Below are positions 5,208-12,671 of a DNA stretch of 29,206 bases, one piece after another. The DNA is from CAZPZR01 sp964591105 (GTDB lineage Bacteria > Bacillota > Clostridia > Lachnospirales > Lachnospiraceae), in NCBI GenBank assembly GCA_964591105.1, contig CAZPZR010000018.1, forward strand, positions 1-29,206, written 5' to 3'. How positions within the stretch are numbered: the first letter of the stretch is position 1; each line of letters begins with the position of its first letter. A model generated the notes under the pieces. It ran no database searches. It was given only the letters and a program-made list of their open reading frames with translations, and had not been told where the DNA came from. Both the position numbers and the translations under genes were made by a program.

Positions 5208-7589
5208 ATGGAATTAGAAAAACCGACAATCCGAATTTCCGTACGCAATCTGGTAGAATTCATTTTGCGCAGCGGAGATATTGATCATAGAATTGCTGGC
5301 TCTGAGAAAGATGCCATGCAGCTTGGAAGTAAGATTCATCGTAAGATACAACGACAGATGGGGGCAAACTATCGTGCAGAAGTGTCACTGAAGTATGAGA
5401 TCTTATGTGACGGTTTTACGCTGTCTCTGGAGGGAAGAGCGGATGGAATTATAGAAACGCCGGATGGCTATGTGATTGATGAAATCAAAGGTGTATTGAA
5501 AAATCTGGATAGCATAGAGGAACCACTGGAGGTGCATTTGGCACAGGCGAAGTGTTATGCATACATTTTCGCAAAGCAGAAGCAACTGGACGAAATTGGG
5601 GTTCAGATGACCTATTGCAATATGGAGACGGAAGGAATCAAAAGATTTCAGTCTGCATATCTGATGGAAGATTTGGAACGTTGGTTTTTGGAGCTTGTGG
5701 GACGCTATGAGAAGTGGGCAAAGTATCAGATTCGCTGGAGAGAAAAGCGGAACGCGTCCATTAAGCAAGTGGAATTTCCTTTTGAATATCGTGAAGGACA
5801 ACGGAATCTTACAGCATCAGTGTATCGGACGATTCTTCGAAAAAAGAAGTTGTTCATACAGGCACCGACAGGAGTCGGAAAGACGATGGCAACTGTTTTT
5901 CCGGCTGTGAAAGCGGTAGGAGAAGGTTTGGGCGAGAAGATTTTTTACTTGACGGCCAAGACGATTACAAGAACGGTTGCGTGGCAGGCATTTGACCAGT
6001 TGAAGGAGCAGGCGCTTCGCATGAAAGTACTAGTGCTTACAGCGAAGGAAAAGATTTGTTTTTGTGAAGAGACAGACTGCAATCCAGAGTACTGTCCATA
6101 TGCGAAAGGGCATTTTGACCGTGTAAATGATGCAGTCTACGAATTGTTGACCTCTTCGGATGAGATGAGCAGGGAGATTCTGGAGGAACAGGCAAGAAAG
6201 TGGAAGGTTTGCCCGTTTGAGATGAGTCTGGATCTGTCGACCTGGGTGGATGCGGTTATCTGCGATTATAACTATGTGTTTGATCCGAATGCTCATTTAA
6301 AACGATTCTTTGGAGACAGCGTAAAAGGTGACTATCTGTTTTTGATTGATGAGGCACATAATCTTGTGGAACGCGGGAGAGAGATGTACAGCGCAAGCAT
6401 TTACAAAGAAGATTTTTTGAGAATAAAGAATCTTGTGCTGTTCGAATCACGAAAACTGGTAAAGTGTCTGGAAGAATGCAATAAAATCTTACTGGCATTG
6501 AAGCGAGAGTGTGAAGACTATCAGGTACTGGAGAGTGCCTCGAATCTATACCTGAAACTTATCAATCTGATGGCGGAAATGGAAAAATTTTTAGAAGACT
6601 GTCAGGATGAAGCTGTGAAAAAGCAAGTACTGGAATTTTATTTTCAGGTAAGGATGTTCGTATATATTTATGAAAAATTAGATGAGAATTATCTGATTTA
6701 TTCCGAAATGGAAGAAAGTGGAAGATTTCAGGTGCGTTTATTCTGTGTGAATCCATCGGTGAACTTGAAAGAGTACCTGGACAAGGGGAACAGTACGGTT
6801 TTCTTTTCTGCGACACTGCTTCCAATCCATTATTACAAGAACCTTTTGAGTACAGAGAAAGACGATTACGCAATCTACGCAGAGTCACCGTTTGATACAG
6901 AGAAGAGATTGCTTATGATTGGTTCGGATGTAAGCACGAAGTATACGAGACGCGGAATCGATATGTATGATCGTTACGCAGAATATCTTAGAACTCTTGC
7001 AATGTCGCATCGAGGGAATTACCTTGCCTTTTTCCCATCCTATCGATTTATGGAAGCGGTGGAAGAGCGTTTTCAGAAACTGATACAAACGCAGGATGGA
7101 ATGGAAGAAACCATATCGTATGGGATGCAGTCCCCGTCGATGACGGAAGAAGAGCGAGAACAATTTTTGGAGCAGTTTGAAGAAGAACGAGCAGGAAGTT
7201 TTGTCGGATTCTGTGTTATGGGTGGAATTTTTTCTGAAGGGATTGACCTGACCCGTGATAAATTAGTTGGCACAGCGATTATTGGAACGGGATTGCCGCA
7301 AGTTTGCAGAGAACGAGAACTTTTAAAATATTATTTTGATAAACACGGTATACGTGGCTTTGATTATGCTTATCTCTATCCGGGGATGAACAAAGTGCTT
7401 CAGTCAGCAGGCCGTGTGATTCGAACGGACGAAGACCTGGGTGTGATTTTGTTACTGGATGATCGCTTTCAGGATATACGATATCAGGAAAATTTTCCAA
7501 GAGAATGGAAAGGGTGGCAGTTGTGCCATCAGGAAAATGTGAATATGCAGATCCAGGAATTCTGGAGAAGATGGGAAGAACCTGTGTAG
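5208..7589 (+). CDS. Cas4/RecB-like PD-(D/E)XK nuclease fused to a DinG/XPD-family Fe-S helicase
   Basis: A 793-residue protein. The ATG at 5208 follows GGAGGAAAGAG; the longer frame from 5124 starts inside the operator region. Residues about 1-180 show the nuclease motif series of RecB/Cas4: H44, GRAD (D79), DEIK (E92, K94) and QAKCY (Q113, Y117). Residues about 190-793 form a superfamily 2 XPD/DinG helicase: Walker A APTGVGKT (219-226), a cysteine cluster C284/C286, C291, C296 and C335 (CPFE) fitting the [4Fe-4S] domain, DEAH (381-384), SAT (534-536) and QSAGRVIR (732-739). It is predicted to unwind damaged or forked DNA 5'-3' and to cut or resect it. Bacillus and Staphylococcus DinG instead carry a DnaQ-like exonuclease at the N-terminus. 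The gene has its own strong promoter with LexA-like boxes and converges on nfo. The substrate is not deducible. Confidence 0.9.
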   Translation: MELEKPTIRISVRNLVEFILRSGDIDHRIAGSEKDAMQLGSKIHRKIQRQMGANYRAEVSLKYEILCDGFTLSLEGRADGIIETPDGYVIDEIKGVLKNLDSIEEPLEVHLAQAKCYAYIFAKQKQLDEIGVQMTYCNMETEGIKRFQSAYLMEDLERWFLELVGRYEKWAKYQIRWREKRNASIKQVEFPFEYREGQRNLTASVYRTILRKKKLFIQAPTGVGKTMATVFPAVKAVGEGLGEKIFYLTAKTITRTVAWQAFDQLKEQALRMKVLVLTAKEKICFCEETDCNPEYCPYAKGHFDRVNDAVYELLTSSDEMSREILEEQARKWKVCPFEMSLDLSTWVDAVICDYNYVFDPNAHLKRFFGDSVKGDYLFLIDEAHNLVERGREMYSASIYKEDFLRIKNLVLFESRKLVKCLEECNKILLALKRECEDYQVLESASNLYLKLINLMAEMEKFLEDCQDEAVKKQVLEFYFQVRMFVYIYEKLDENYLIYSEMEESGRFQVRLFCVNPSVNLKEYLDKGNSTVFFSATLLPIHYYKNLLSTEKDDYAIYAESPFDTEKRLLMIGSDVSTKYTRRGIDMYDRYAEYLRTLAMSHRGNYLAFFPSYRFMEAVEERFQKLIQTQDGMEETISYGMQSPSMTEEEREQFLEQFEEERAGSFVGFCVMGGIFSEGIDLTRDKLVGTAIIGTGLPQVCRERELLKYYFDKHGIRGFDYAYLYPGMNKVLQSAGRVIRTDEDLGVILLLDDRFQDIRYQENFPREWKGWQLCHQENVNMQIQEFWRRWEEPV

Positions 7590-7604
7590 TTACTACACAG
7601 GTTC
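7578..7604. terminator. Shared palindrome encoding both stop codons (bidirectional terminator)
   Basis: GAACCTGTGTAG (7578-7589) and CTACACAGGTTC (7593-7604) are perfect 12-base inverted arms around TTA. Each arm encodes E-P-V-stop, one for the helicase on the plus strand and one for Nfo on the minus strand, so both proteins end in EPV. There is no strong T-run on either side, so termination efficiency is uncertain, but this is the only stem between the convergent genes. Confidence 0.75.
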
Positions 7605-8501
7605 GTGTTCACTGAGAATCATTGTCTGAATATTTGGTTGAAATTCTTGTTGACGAAGCATGGCAATCTCATGCTTGTATGGTGCATAACTTTTCTTCTC
7701 GTAGAGGCGAGAAGGAAGGTATGGTGTTTCTAAAATCTTAGGGACATTGAGAAAATCCGGATGGTGCACGATGGAAGATAATGCGTCAAAACCGATTTCA
7801 CCAAAACCAAGGTTGGCATGACGATCCTTGGAAGCGCCCATTCCGTTCTTACTGTCATTGATGTGAAAGACTGCAATCTGATCTTTTCCAATTAAGCGAT
7901 CGAATGTGCTGATTACACCATCAAAATCATGAATGATATCATATCCGCTGTCATGAACATGGCAAGTGTCAAAGCAGACACGCAGTTTGTCGTTACAGAC
8001 GACACCGTCATAGATTTGTGCGAGTTCTTCAAAAGAACGACCAAGTTCAGAACCTTTTCCTGCCATGGTTTCCAGCGCAATGTGAACATTGGTGTCTGGA
8101 GTTAGGACTTCATTCAGTCCGCGGATAATCTGCTGGATGCCAGCGTCTGTTCCGGCACCCACATGAGCACCTGGATGGAGAATCAAGGTCTGACTCTGAC
8201 AGGCTTCCGTACGTTCTAATTCCAGACGGAGAAAACGAACGGCTAATTCATAAGTTTCTGGCTTTACAGTATTGGCCAGATTGATGATATATGGGGCATG
8301 AACAACAATCTCTTCAATGCCGTGTTCTTTCATATATTCCCAGGCTGGGGAAATCATTAATTCTGAGATTTCTTTGCGGCGTGTATTCTGAGGGGCACCT
8401 GTATAAAACATAAAGGTGTTGGCGCCATAGCTGACCGCTTCTTTGGCGGAACCGAGGAGCATGTCCTTTCCGCTCATTCCTACATGTGATCCTAGTTTCA
8501 T
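7593..8501 (-). CDS. nfo: Endonuclease IV (AP endonuclease)
   Basis: A 302-residue TIM-barrel enzyme that cleaves 5' of abasic sites and trims blocked 3' ends in base excision repair. All nine trinuclear zinc ligands of E. coli Nfo can be placed: H68, H109, E144, D178, H181, H213, D226, H228 and E258. Motifs seen include VVHAPY, LILHPGAHVG, ALETMAGKG, CFDTCHVHDSGYD, FHINDSKN and ILETPYLP. The start at 8501 (minus) is preceded by AAAAGGAA; the frame extends to 8582 but the added 27 residues would be translated from the promoter region. It converges on the nuclease-helicase with only 3 bases between the two stop codons. Its promoter region carries a 7-1-7 palindrome that may be a Fur/PerR-type operator. 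Confidence 0.97.
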   Translation of the reverse strand: MKLGSHVGMSGKDMLLGSAKEAVSYGANTFMFYTGAPQNTRRKEISELMISPAWEYMKEHGIEEIVVHAPYIINLANTVKPETYELAVRFLRLELERTEACQSQTLILHPGAHVGAGTDAGIQQIIRGLNEVLTPDTNVHIALETMAGKGSELGRSFEELAQIYDGVVCNDKLRVCFDTCHVHDSGYDIIHDFDGVISTFDRLIGKDQIAVFHINDSKNGMGASKDRHANLGFGEIGFDALSSIVHHPDFLNVPKILETPYLPSRLYEKKSYAPYKHEIAMLRQQEFQPNIQTMILSEHEPV

Positions 8502-8530
8502 TTGATTATTTCCTTTTCTTTTACAAAGCA

Positions 8531-8545
8531 TAATAGTAACTATTA
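8531..8545. promoter_or_regulatory. 7-1-7 palindrome at the nfo transcription start (PerR/Fur-like candidate)
   Basis: TAATAGT-A-ACTATTA is a perfect inverted repeat with one central base. It lies 5 bases downstream of the nfo -10 box, where the first transcribed base should be. The 7-1-7 shape is that of Fur-family operators. It matches 5 of 7 positions per arm of the PerR box (TTATAAT-N-ATTATAA) and likewise of the Fur box. Peroxide control of an AP endonuclease would make sense, but the regulator is inference. Confidence 0.5.
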
Positions 8546-8550
8546 CTGAT

Positions 8551-8579
8551 AATATAACATTAGAGAAGAAAAAATGCAA
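8551..8579 (-). promoter_or_regulatory. Sigma-A type promoter of nfo
   Basis: On the minus strand, TTGCAT (8579-8574) and TATATT (8556-8551) are 17 bases apart. The start codon at 8501 lies about 45 bases downstream of the predicted start point. Confidence 0.6.
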
Positions 8580-8598
8580 CAATAGTTTGAAGAATGTG

Positions 8599-8627
8599 TT
8601 GTTGAAGATATTTTAATGTGTTAGAAT
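8599..8627 (+). promoter_or_regulatory. Promoter of argS-alaX
   Basis: TTGTTG at 8599-8604 and TAGAAT at 8622-8627 with 17 bases between, the -10 box preceded by TGT. It diverges from the nfo promoter, the -35 boxes being about 20 bases apart. Confidence 0.55.
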
Positions 8628-8649
8628 ACATACGTATATTGGGTGTTTT

Positions 8650-8670
8650 ATGCCTGTCGGTGACGGGCGT
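8650..8670 (+). other. Small hairpin in the argS leader
   Basis: ATGCCTGTC (8650-8658) pairs with GACGGGCGT (8662-8670) around GGT, nine pairs including two G-U. No T-run follows. It is not a T-box: the leader is only about 70 bases and lacks the T-box antiterminator sequence. Confidence 0.45.
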
Positions 8671-8703
8671 TAGAAATACAGTAGAAGTTTAGGAGGAAGA
8701 GGC

Positions 8704-10470
8704 ATGAAGAAATTAATAAATCTGGTTGCAGAAGAATTAGCTGTGGCATTTGAAAATGCTGGATATGATAAAAGTTATGCAAGAGTAACATTATCTAACC
8801 GTCCAGACCTTTGTGAATACCAGTGTAATGGAGCAATGGCAGGAGCAAAAGTTTATAAAAAAGCTCCAATCATGATTGCAAATGATGTAATTGCTGCATT
8901 TACAGAGAAAAAGTATGTAGGAGAGATTACTGCGGTTAATCCAGGGTTTATTAACATTAAGTTAGATGAAACAGCGGTTGCTGCATATTTGGATGAGATG
9001 AAAGCATCCGACAATCTTGGAATTGAGCAGGTTGAAAATCCAAAGAAGATTGTGATTGACTATGGCGGACCAAACGTTGCAAAACCATTGCATGTCGGAC
9101 ATCTTCGTTCAGCAATCATCGGAGAAAGTTTGAAGAGAATCGCAAGAAAGATGGGACATGAAGTACTTGGAGATATTCACTTGGGTGACTGGGGATATCA
9201 GATGGGTCTGATTGTTACAGAATTAAAAGTTCGTAAACCAGAGCTTCCATATTTTGATGAAGCATTCACAGGAGAATATCCAGAAGAAGCACCATTTACA
9301 ATTGGTGAACTGGAAGAGATTTATCCAACTGCAAGTGGAAAAGCAAAAGAGGATGAGGCATACCGTGAAGAAGCTCTTCATGCAACTTACTTGTTACAGA
9401 ATGGACATCGTGGTTACACAGCGATCTGGAAACATATTATGAATGTATCTGTAACAGACTTGAAAAAGAACTATGCGAACTTGAACGTAAGCTTTGATCT
9501 CTGGAAAGGTGAATCTGATGCCCAGGCATACATTCCAGATATGATCGAGCGTTTGAAAACAGAAGGATATGCACATGTAGATCAGGGTGCACTCGTTATC
9601 GATGTAAAAGAAGAAACAGATACAAAAGAAATTCCACCATGTATGATTCAGAAGTCTGACGGAGCTTCTCTCTATGGAACAACAGACCTTGCAACACTGG
9701 TACAGCGTGTAGAAGATTACGATCCAGATCAGGTTATCTACGTGGTAGATAAGCGTCAGGAACTTCACTTTGTTCAAGTATTCCGTGCTGCTAAGAAGAC
9801 GGGAATTGTACCAGAAAAAACAGAGTTGAAATTCCAGGGATTTGGTACAATGAATGGAAAAGACGGTAAGCCATTTAAAACAAGAGAAGGTGGCGTAATG
9901 CGTCTGGAAAATCTTATTTCAGAAATTGAAGAAGAGATGTACAAGAAGATTACAGATAACCGTACAGTAGAAGCAGAAGAAGCAAAACGTACAGCAAAGA
10001 TTGTTGGAATGTCTGCAATCAAGTATGGAGACCTTTCCAACCAGGCATCCAAAGACTATGTGTTTGACGTAGACCGTTTCACTTCTTTTGAAGGAAACAC
10101 AGGTCCTTACATCTTATACACAATTGTACGTATCAAATCTATTTTGAATAAATATCAGGCAGAGGGCGGCACACTTGCAGAATTGTCTATGAACGAACAG
10201 GCAAACAGTAGTGAAAAAGCATTGATGCTTGAAATTGCAAAATACAATGAAGTAATGGAAAATGCATATCAGGAATTAGCACCACACAAGATTTGTGCGT
10301 ATATCTATGATCTTGCAAATGCATTTAACCACTTCTATCATGAGACAAAAATTCTTTCAGAAGAAAAAGAAGATGTGAAGAAAGGGTACATTGCATTATT
10401 GATGCTTGCAAAAGAAGTGTTAGAAGCATGTATTGATGTTCTTGGATTTGAAGCACCGGAGAGAATGTAA
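8704..10470 (+). CDS. argS: Arginyl-tRNA synthetase
   Basis: A 588-residue class I aminoacyl-tRNA synthetase that charges tRNA-Arg. The N-terminal additional domain (about 1-115) includes the typical ArgRS tRNA D-loop-binding segment. The HIGH-type motif is HVGH at 130-133 (NVAKPLHVGHLRSAIIGE). The second signature loop is GKPFKTREGG in place of KMSK, as is common in ArgRS. The C-terminal DALR anticodon-binding domain ends with the VLGFEAPERM-type terminus. The length is normal (550-600). The start ATG follows AGGAGGAAGAG. alaX begins one base after its stop, so the two are translated from one message and likely coupled. Confidence 0.97.
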   Translation: MKKLINLVAEELAVAFENAGYDKSYARVTLSNRPDLCEYQCNGAMAGAKVYKKAPIMIANDVIAAFTEKKYVGEITAVNPGFINIKLDETAVAAYLDEMKASDNLGIEQVENPKKIVIDYGGPNVAKPLHVGHLRSAIIGESLKRIARKMGHEVLGDIHLGDWGYQMGLIVTELKVRKPELPYFDEAFTGEYPEEAPFTIGELEEIYPTASGKAKEDEAYREEALHATYLLQNGHRGYTAIWKHIMNVSVTDLKKNYANLNVSFDLWKGESDAQAYIPDMIERLKTEGYAHVDQGALVIDVKEETDTKEIPPCMIQKSDGASLYGTTDLATLVQRVEDYDPDQVIYVVDKRQELHFVQVFRAAKKTGIVPEKTELKFQGFGTMNGKDGKPFKTREGGVMRLENLISEIEEEMYKKITDNRTVEAEEAKRTAKIVGMSAIKYGDLSNQASKDYVFDVDRFTSFEGNTGPYILYTIVRIKSILNKYQAEGGTLAELSMNEQANSSEKALMLEIAKYNEVMENAYQELAPHKICAYIYDLANAFNHFYHETKILSEEKEDVKKGYIALLMLAKEVLEACIDVLGFEAPERM

Positions 10471-10471
10471 G

Positions 10472-11626
10472 ATGACGAAAAAGTTATTTTATCAAGACAG
10501 TCATCTGACGGAGTTTGAAGCAGTAGTGCTATCCTGCGAGCTGGAAAAGGACGCGTATCAGGTTGTGCTTGACCAGACAGCATTTTTTCCAGAAGGTGGC
10601 GGGCAGTACGCTGACACCGGCTGGCTGGATGAGGCGGAAGTCTTGGATGTACATGAAAAACAGGATGTAATCTACCATAAGACGACAGCACCTCTAGAAG
10701 TTGGAAAAACGGTGAAAGGTAAGATTCGTTGGGAAGAACGCTTTGAAAAAATGCAGCAACATTCTGGAGAACATATTGTCTCAGGAATTGTACATGAGAG
10801 ATTCGGATATGACAATGTTGGGTTCCACCTTGGAAGTGATTACTGCACCATGGATTTTAATGGACCATTGACGCAGGAAGAACTGAAAGAAGTCGAATTG
10901 GCTGCGAACCGTGCAGTTTTTGAAAATCTGAAGATTCAGGTGACTTATCCTGCGAAGGAAGAATTGGCGCAGATGGAGTACCGCAGCAAGATTGAGATTG
11001 ATGGACAGGTGAGAATTGTCACTGTTCCGGGGTATGATGTGTGTGCGTGCTGTGCACCACATGTGAACCAGACGGGTGAGATTGGTCTGATCAAACTGGT
11101 GAATATGGTAAATTATAAAGGCGGGGAGCGCATTACCATGTTGTGCGGATTCCGAGCACTTCGAGATTATGACAAAAAAGATGCCAATGGAAAAGAAATT
11201 TCCAGATTGCTTTGTGCGAAAGAATTAGAGATTGCAGAGGCAGTGGAACATCTGAAAGAAGAGCAGGGAATCCTGAAAGGGAAAGTAGCATCTATGCAGC
11301 AACGAATGATGCAGTACCGTGCAGCAGAAATTACGGTAAATCAGGAAATGACACTTGTGTTTGATTCAGAACTTACAGGAAATGGCCCAAGAGAACTGAT
11401 GAATTTGCTGTTAGAAAAGGGAGCCAGAATCTGTACAGTATTTGCTGGAGATGATCAGAATGGATATCGATATGTTATGGGAAGCCAGACAGAAGATGTT
11501 CGTCCGATATCGAAGAAGATGAATGATGCGTTCGCGGGACGCGGTGGCGGAAAGCCGGCAATGGTGCAGGGAACTGTGGATGCCAGTGAGGCTCAGATTC
11601 GAGCAATATTTGATGAAGAAGTATAG
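10472..11626 (+). CDS. Alanyl-tRNA editing protein, AlaX-type (DHHA1-containing)
   Basis: A 384-residue free-standing relative of the AlaRS editing domain, which hydrolyses Ser- or Gly-mischarged tRNA-Ala. Residues about 1-90 match the small beta domain of AlaRS (TAFFPEGGGQYADTGWL). The zinc site is seen as H97 and H101 (QQHSGEH) with C193 and H197 (CCAPH). A coiled segment and a DHHA1-type C-terminal domain (ending GGGKPAMVQGTVDAS) follow, so this is the long AlaX-L/M form. The ATG at 10472 sits one base after the argS stop, with GGAGAG inside argS as its ribosome binding site. An in-frame ATG at 10433 would overlap argS by 38 bases and adds residues unlike the family. A hairpin terminator follows. 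Confidence 0.93.
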   Translation: MTKKLFYQDSHLTEFEAVVLSCELEKDAYQVVLDQTAFFPEGGGQYADTGWLDEAEVLDVHEKQDVIYHKTTAPLEVGKTVKGKIRWEERFEKMQQHSGEHIVSGIVHERFGYDNVGFHLGSDYCTMDFNGPLTQEELKEVELAANRAVFENLKIQVTYPAKEELAQMEYRSKIEIDGQVRIVTVPGYDVCACCAPHVNQTGEIGLIKLVNMVNYKGGERITMLCGFRALRDYDKKDANGKEISRLLCAKELEIAEAVEHLKEEQGILKGKVASMQQRMMQYRAAEITVNQEMTLVFDSELTGNGPRELMNLLLEKGARICTVFAGDDQNGYRYVMGSQTEDVRPISKKMNDAFAGRGGGKPAMVQGTVDASEAQIRAIFDEEV

Positions 11627-11637
11627 AAATTAAAAAT

Positions 11638-11675
11638 ATGGAGACAAATGACCCAAGTGGATCGTTTGTCTCCAT
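11638..11675. terminator. Hairpin terminator between alaX and the LysR gene
   Basis: ATGGAGACAAATGA (11638-11651) pairs with TCGTTTGTCTCCAT (11662-11675) over 14 positions with one G-U. Inner CC/GG pairs can extend the stem. The genes on both sides converge on it. The T-run is weak on the plus strand (TGTATTATAT) and better on the minus strand (TATTTTTAATTT). Confidence 0.75.
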
Positions 11676-11687
11676 TGTATTATATGT

Positions 11688-12566
11688 CTATTGTGCAAAA
11701 TAATTCAAAAACTCCCCAGCTGCTTTGGACAATGGAATGCGATTGTTGTAAGCAATTGCAAGTTCTCGTTCTGGTAATTCGTCTTTCGTATTAACGATGA
11801 AAAGATTTTCCGGCTTGTGTGCCAGGCAGTAGTCTGGAATAAATGCGATTCCAAGTCCGATTCCAGCAAGATCCAGAAGAAGGTCATTACTACTAAGCTC
11901 AATCTCTGGCACAAGGTCTAACTGATGTTGTTGGAATAGAGAATGAAGGAATTCGCTGGTGGTACTTTTCTTTTCCAACATCAAAATCGGATATTCTAAT
12001 AATTCTTTAAAAGAAAGTGTTTTCCCTTTTAATTCAGAAAAAGATTCGTTTGCAACAAATACGTCACGGAAAGTAGAAATCTTCTGTACGGTAGACACAT
12101 TTCCAAGATAAGCATTTGGATAATTGACAACAATCAGGTCTACCTGTCCGCTTTCTAATAACTCCACACATCTGATGGATGTGGCATTCGTAACTTTAAT
12201 ATGTGCCTGCGGAAAGGCTTTATGAAATTTCTCGAGATATGGTACGAGAAAATAACGACAGATCGTATCACTGGCTCCGATGCGAAGCTGTCCGCCACTG
12301 GAAGCCGCATCTAATAAATGTGCTTCGCCACGTTTGATCAGGTGGATGGCAGGTTCTACATGACGCAGAAGGCTTTCACCTTCTGGGGTGAGCTGTACCT
12401 TCTTGGTGCTTCGGATAAATAAGGTTTGCTCCAGCTTTTTCTCCAAGGTCTTGATTGACTGGCTGACCGCAGATTGAGAAATATAAAGCTGACTGGCAGC
12501 TTCAGAAAAGCTTAAAGTCGTCGCAACATAATAAAAAACTTTATATAATTCATAGTTAATGTCCAT
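11688..12566 (-). CDS. LysR-family transcriptional regulator
   Basis: A 292-residue regulator with the family's normal length. The winged helix-turn-helix is at about 1-60 (SFSEAASQLYISQSAVSQSIKTLEKKLEQTLF is a clear LysR signature in two parts), followed by a linker helix and a two-lobed periplasmic-binding-like effector domain (about 90-292). The ATG is preceded by AGGAGG. It is transcribed away from the Lit-like gene, with a 105-base shared intergenic region, so that gene is the natural target candidate along with its own promoter. An inverted repeat overlapping its -10 box could be an autoregulatory site. The effector ligand is not deducible. Confidence 0.93.
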   Translation of the reverse strand: MDINYELYKVFYYVATTLSFSEAASQLYISQSAVSQSIKTLEKKLEQTLFIRSTKKVQLTPEGESLLRHVEPAIHLIKRGEAHLLDAASSGGQLRIGASDTICRYFLVPYLEKFHKAFPQAHIKVTNATSIRCVELLESGQVDLIVVNYPNAYLGNVSTVQKISTFRDVFVANESFSELKGKTLSFKELLEYPILMLEKKSTTSEFLHSLFQQHQLDLVPEIELSSNDLLLDLAGIGLGIAFIPDYCLAHKPENLFIVNTKDELPERELAIAYNNRIPLSKAAGEFLNYFAQ

Positions 12567-12577
12567 GATAAGGCCTC

Positions 12578-12603
12578 CTTATAAAAGTTACTTGTATTAT
12601 AAG
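12578..12603. promoter_or_regulatory. Inverted repeat over the LysR gene promoter
   Basis: CTTATAA (12578-12584) and TTATAAG (12597-12603) are perfect inverted arms 12 bases apart. The right arm overlaps the -10 box of the lysR-type gene. LysR proteins often repress their own promoter from such sites. The arms are AT-rich, so a chance occurrence is possible. Confidence 0.4.
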
Positions 12604-12624
12604 CCAAAAAAAGGTGAATGACAA
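12596..12624 (-). promoter_or_regulatory. Promoter of the LysR-family gene
   Basis: On the minus strand, TTGTCA (12624-12619) and TATAAT (12601-12596) are separated by 17 bases. The predicted leader is about 25 bases with AGGAGG near its end. Confidence 0.7.
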
Positions 12625-12671
12625 GATTGAATGTGATAGAATGAAAGAAGAATAAGAACGGGAGGGAAAGC

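Noticed and set aside
8583..8703. A T-box riboswitch before argS, common for synthetase genes in Firmicutes.
   Set aside because: After the promoter only about 70 bases remain, with one small hairpin, no T-box sequence and no terminator.
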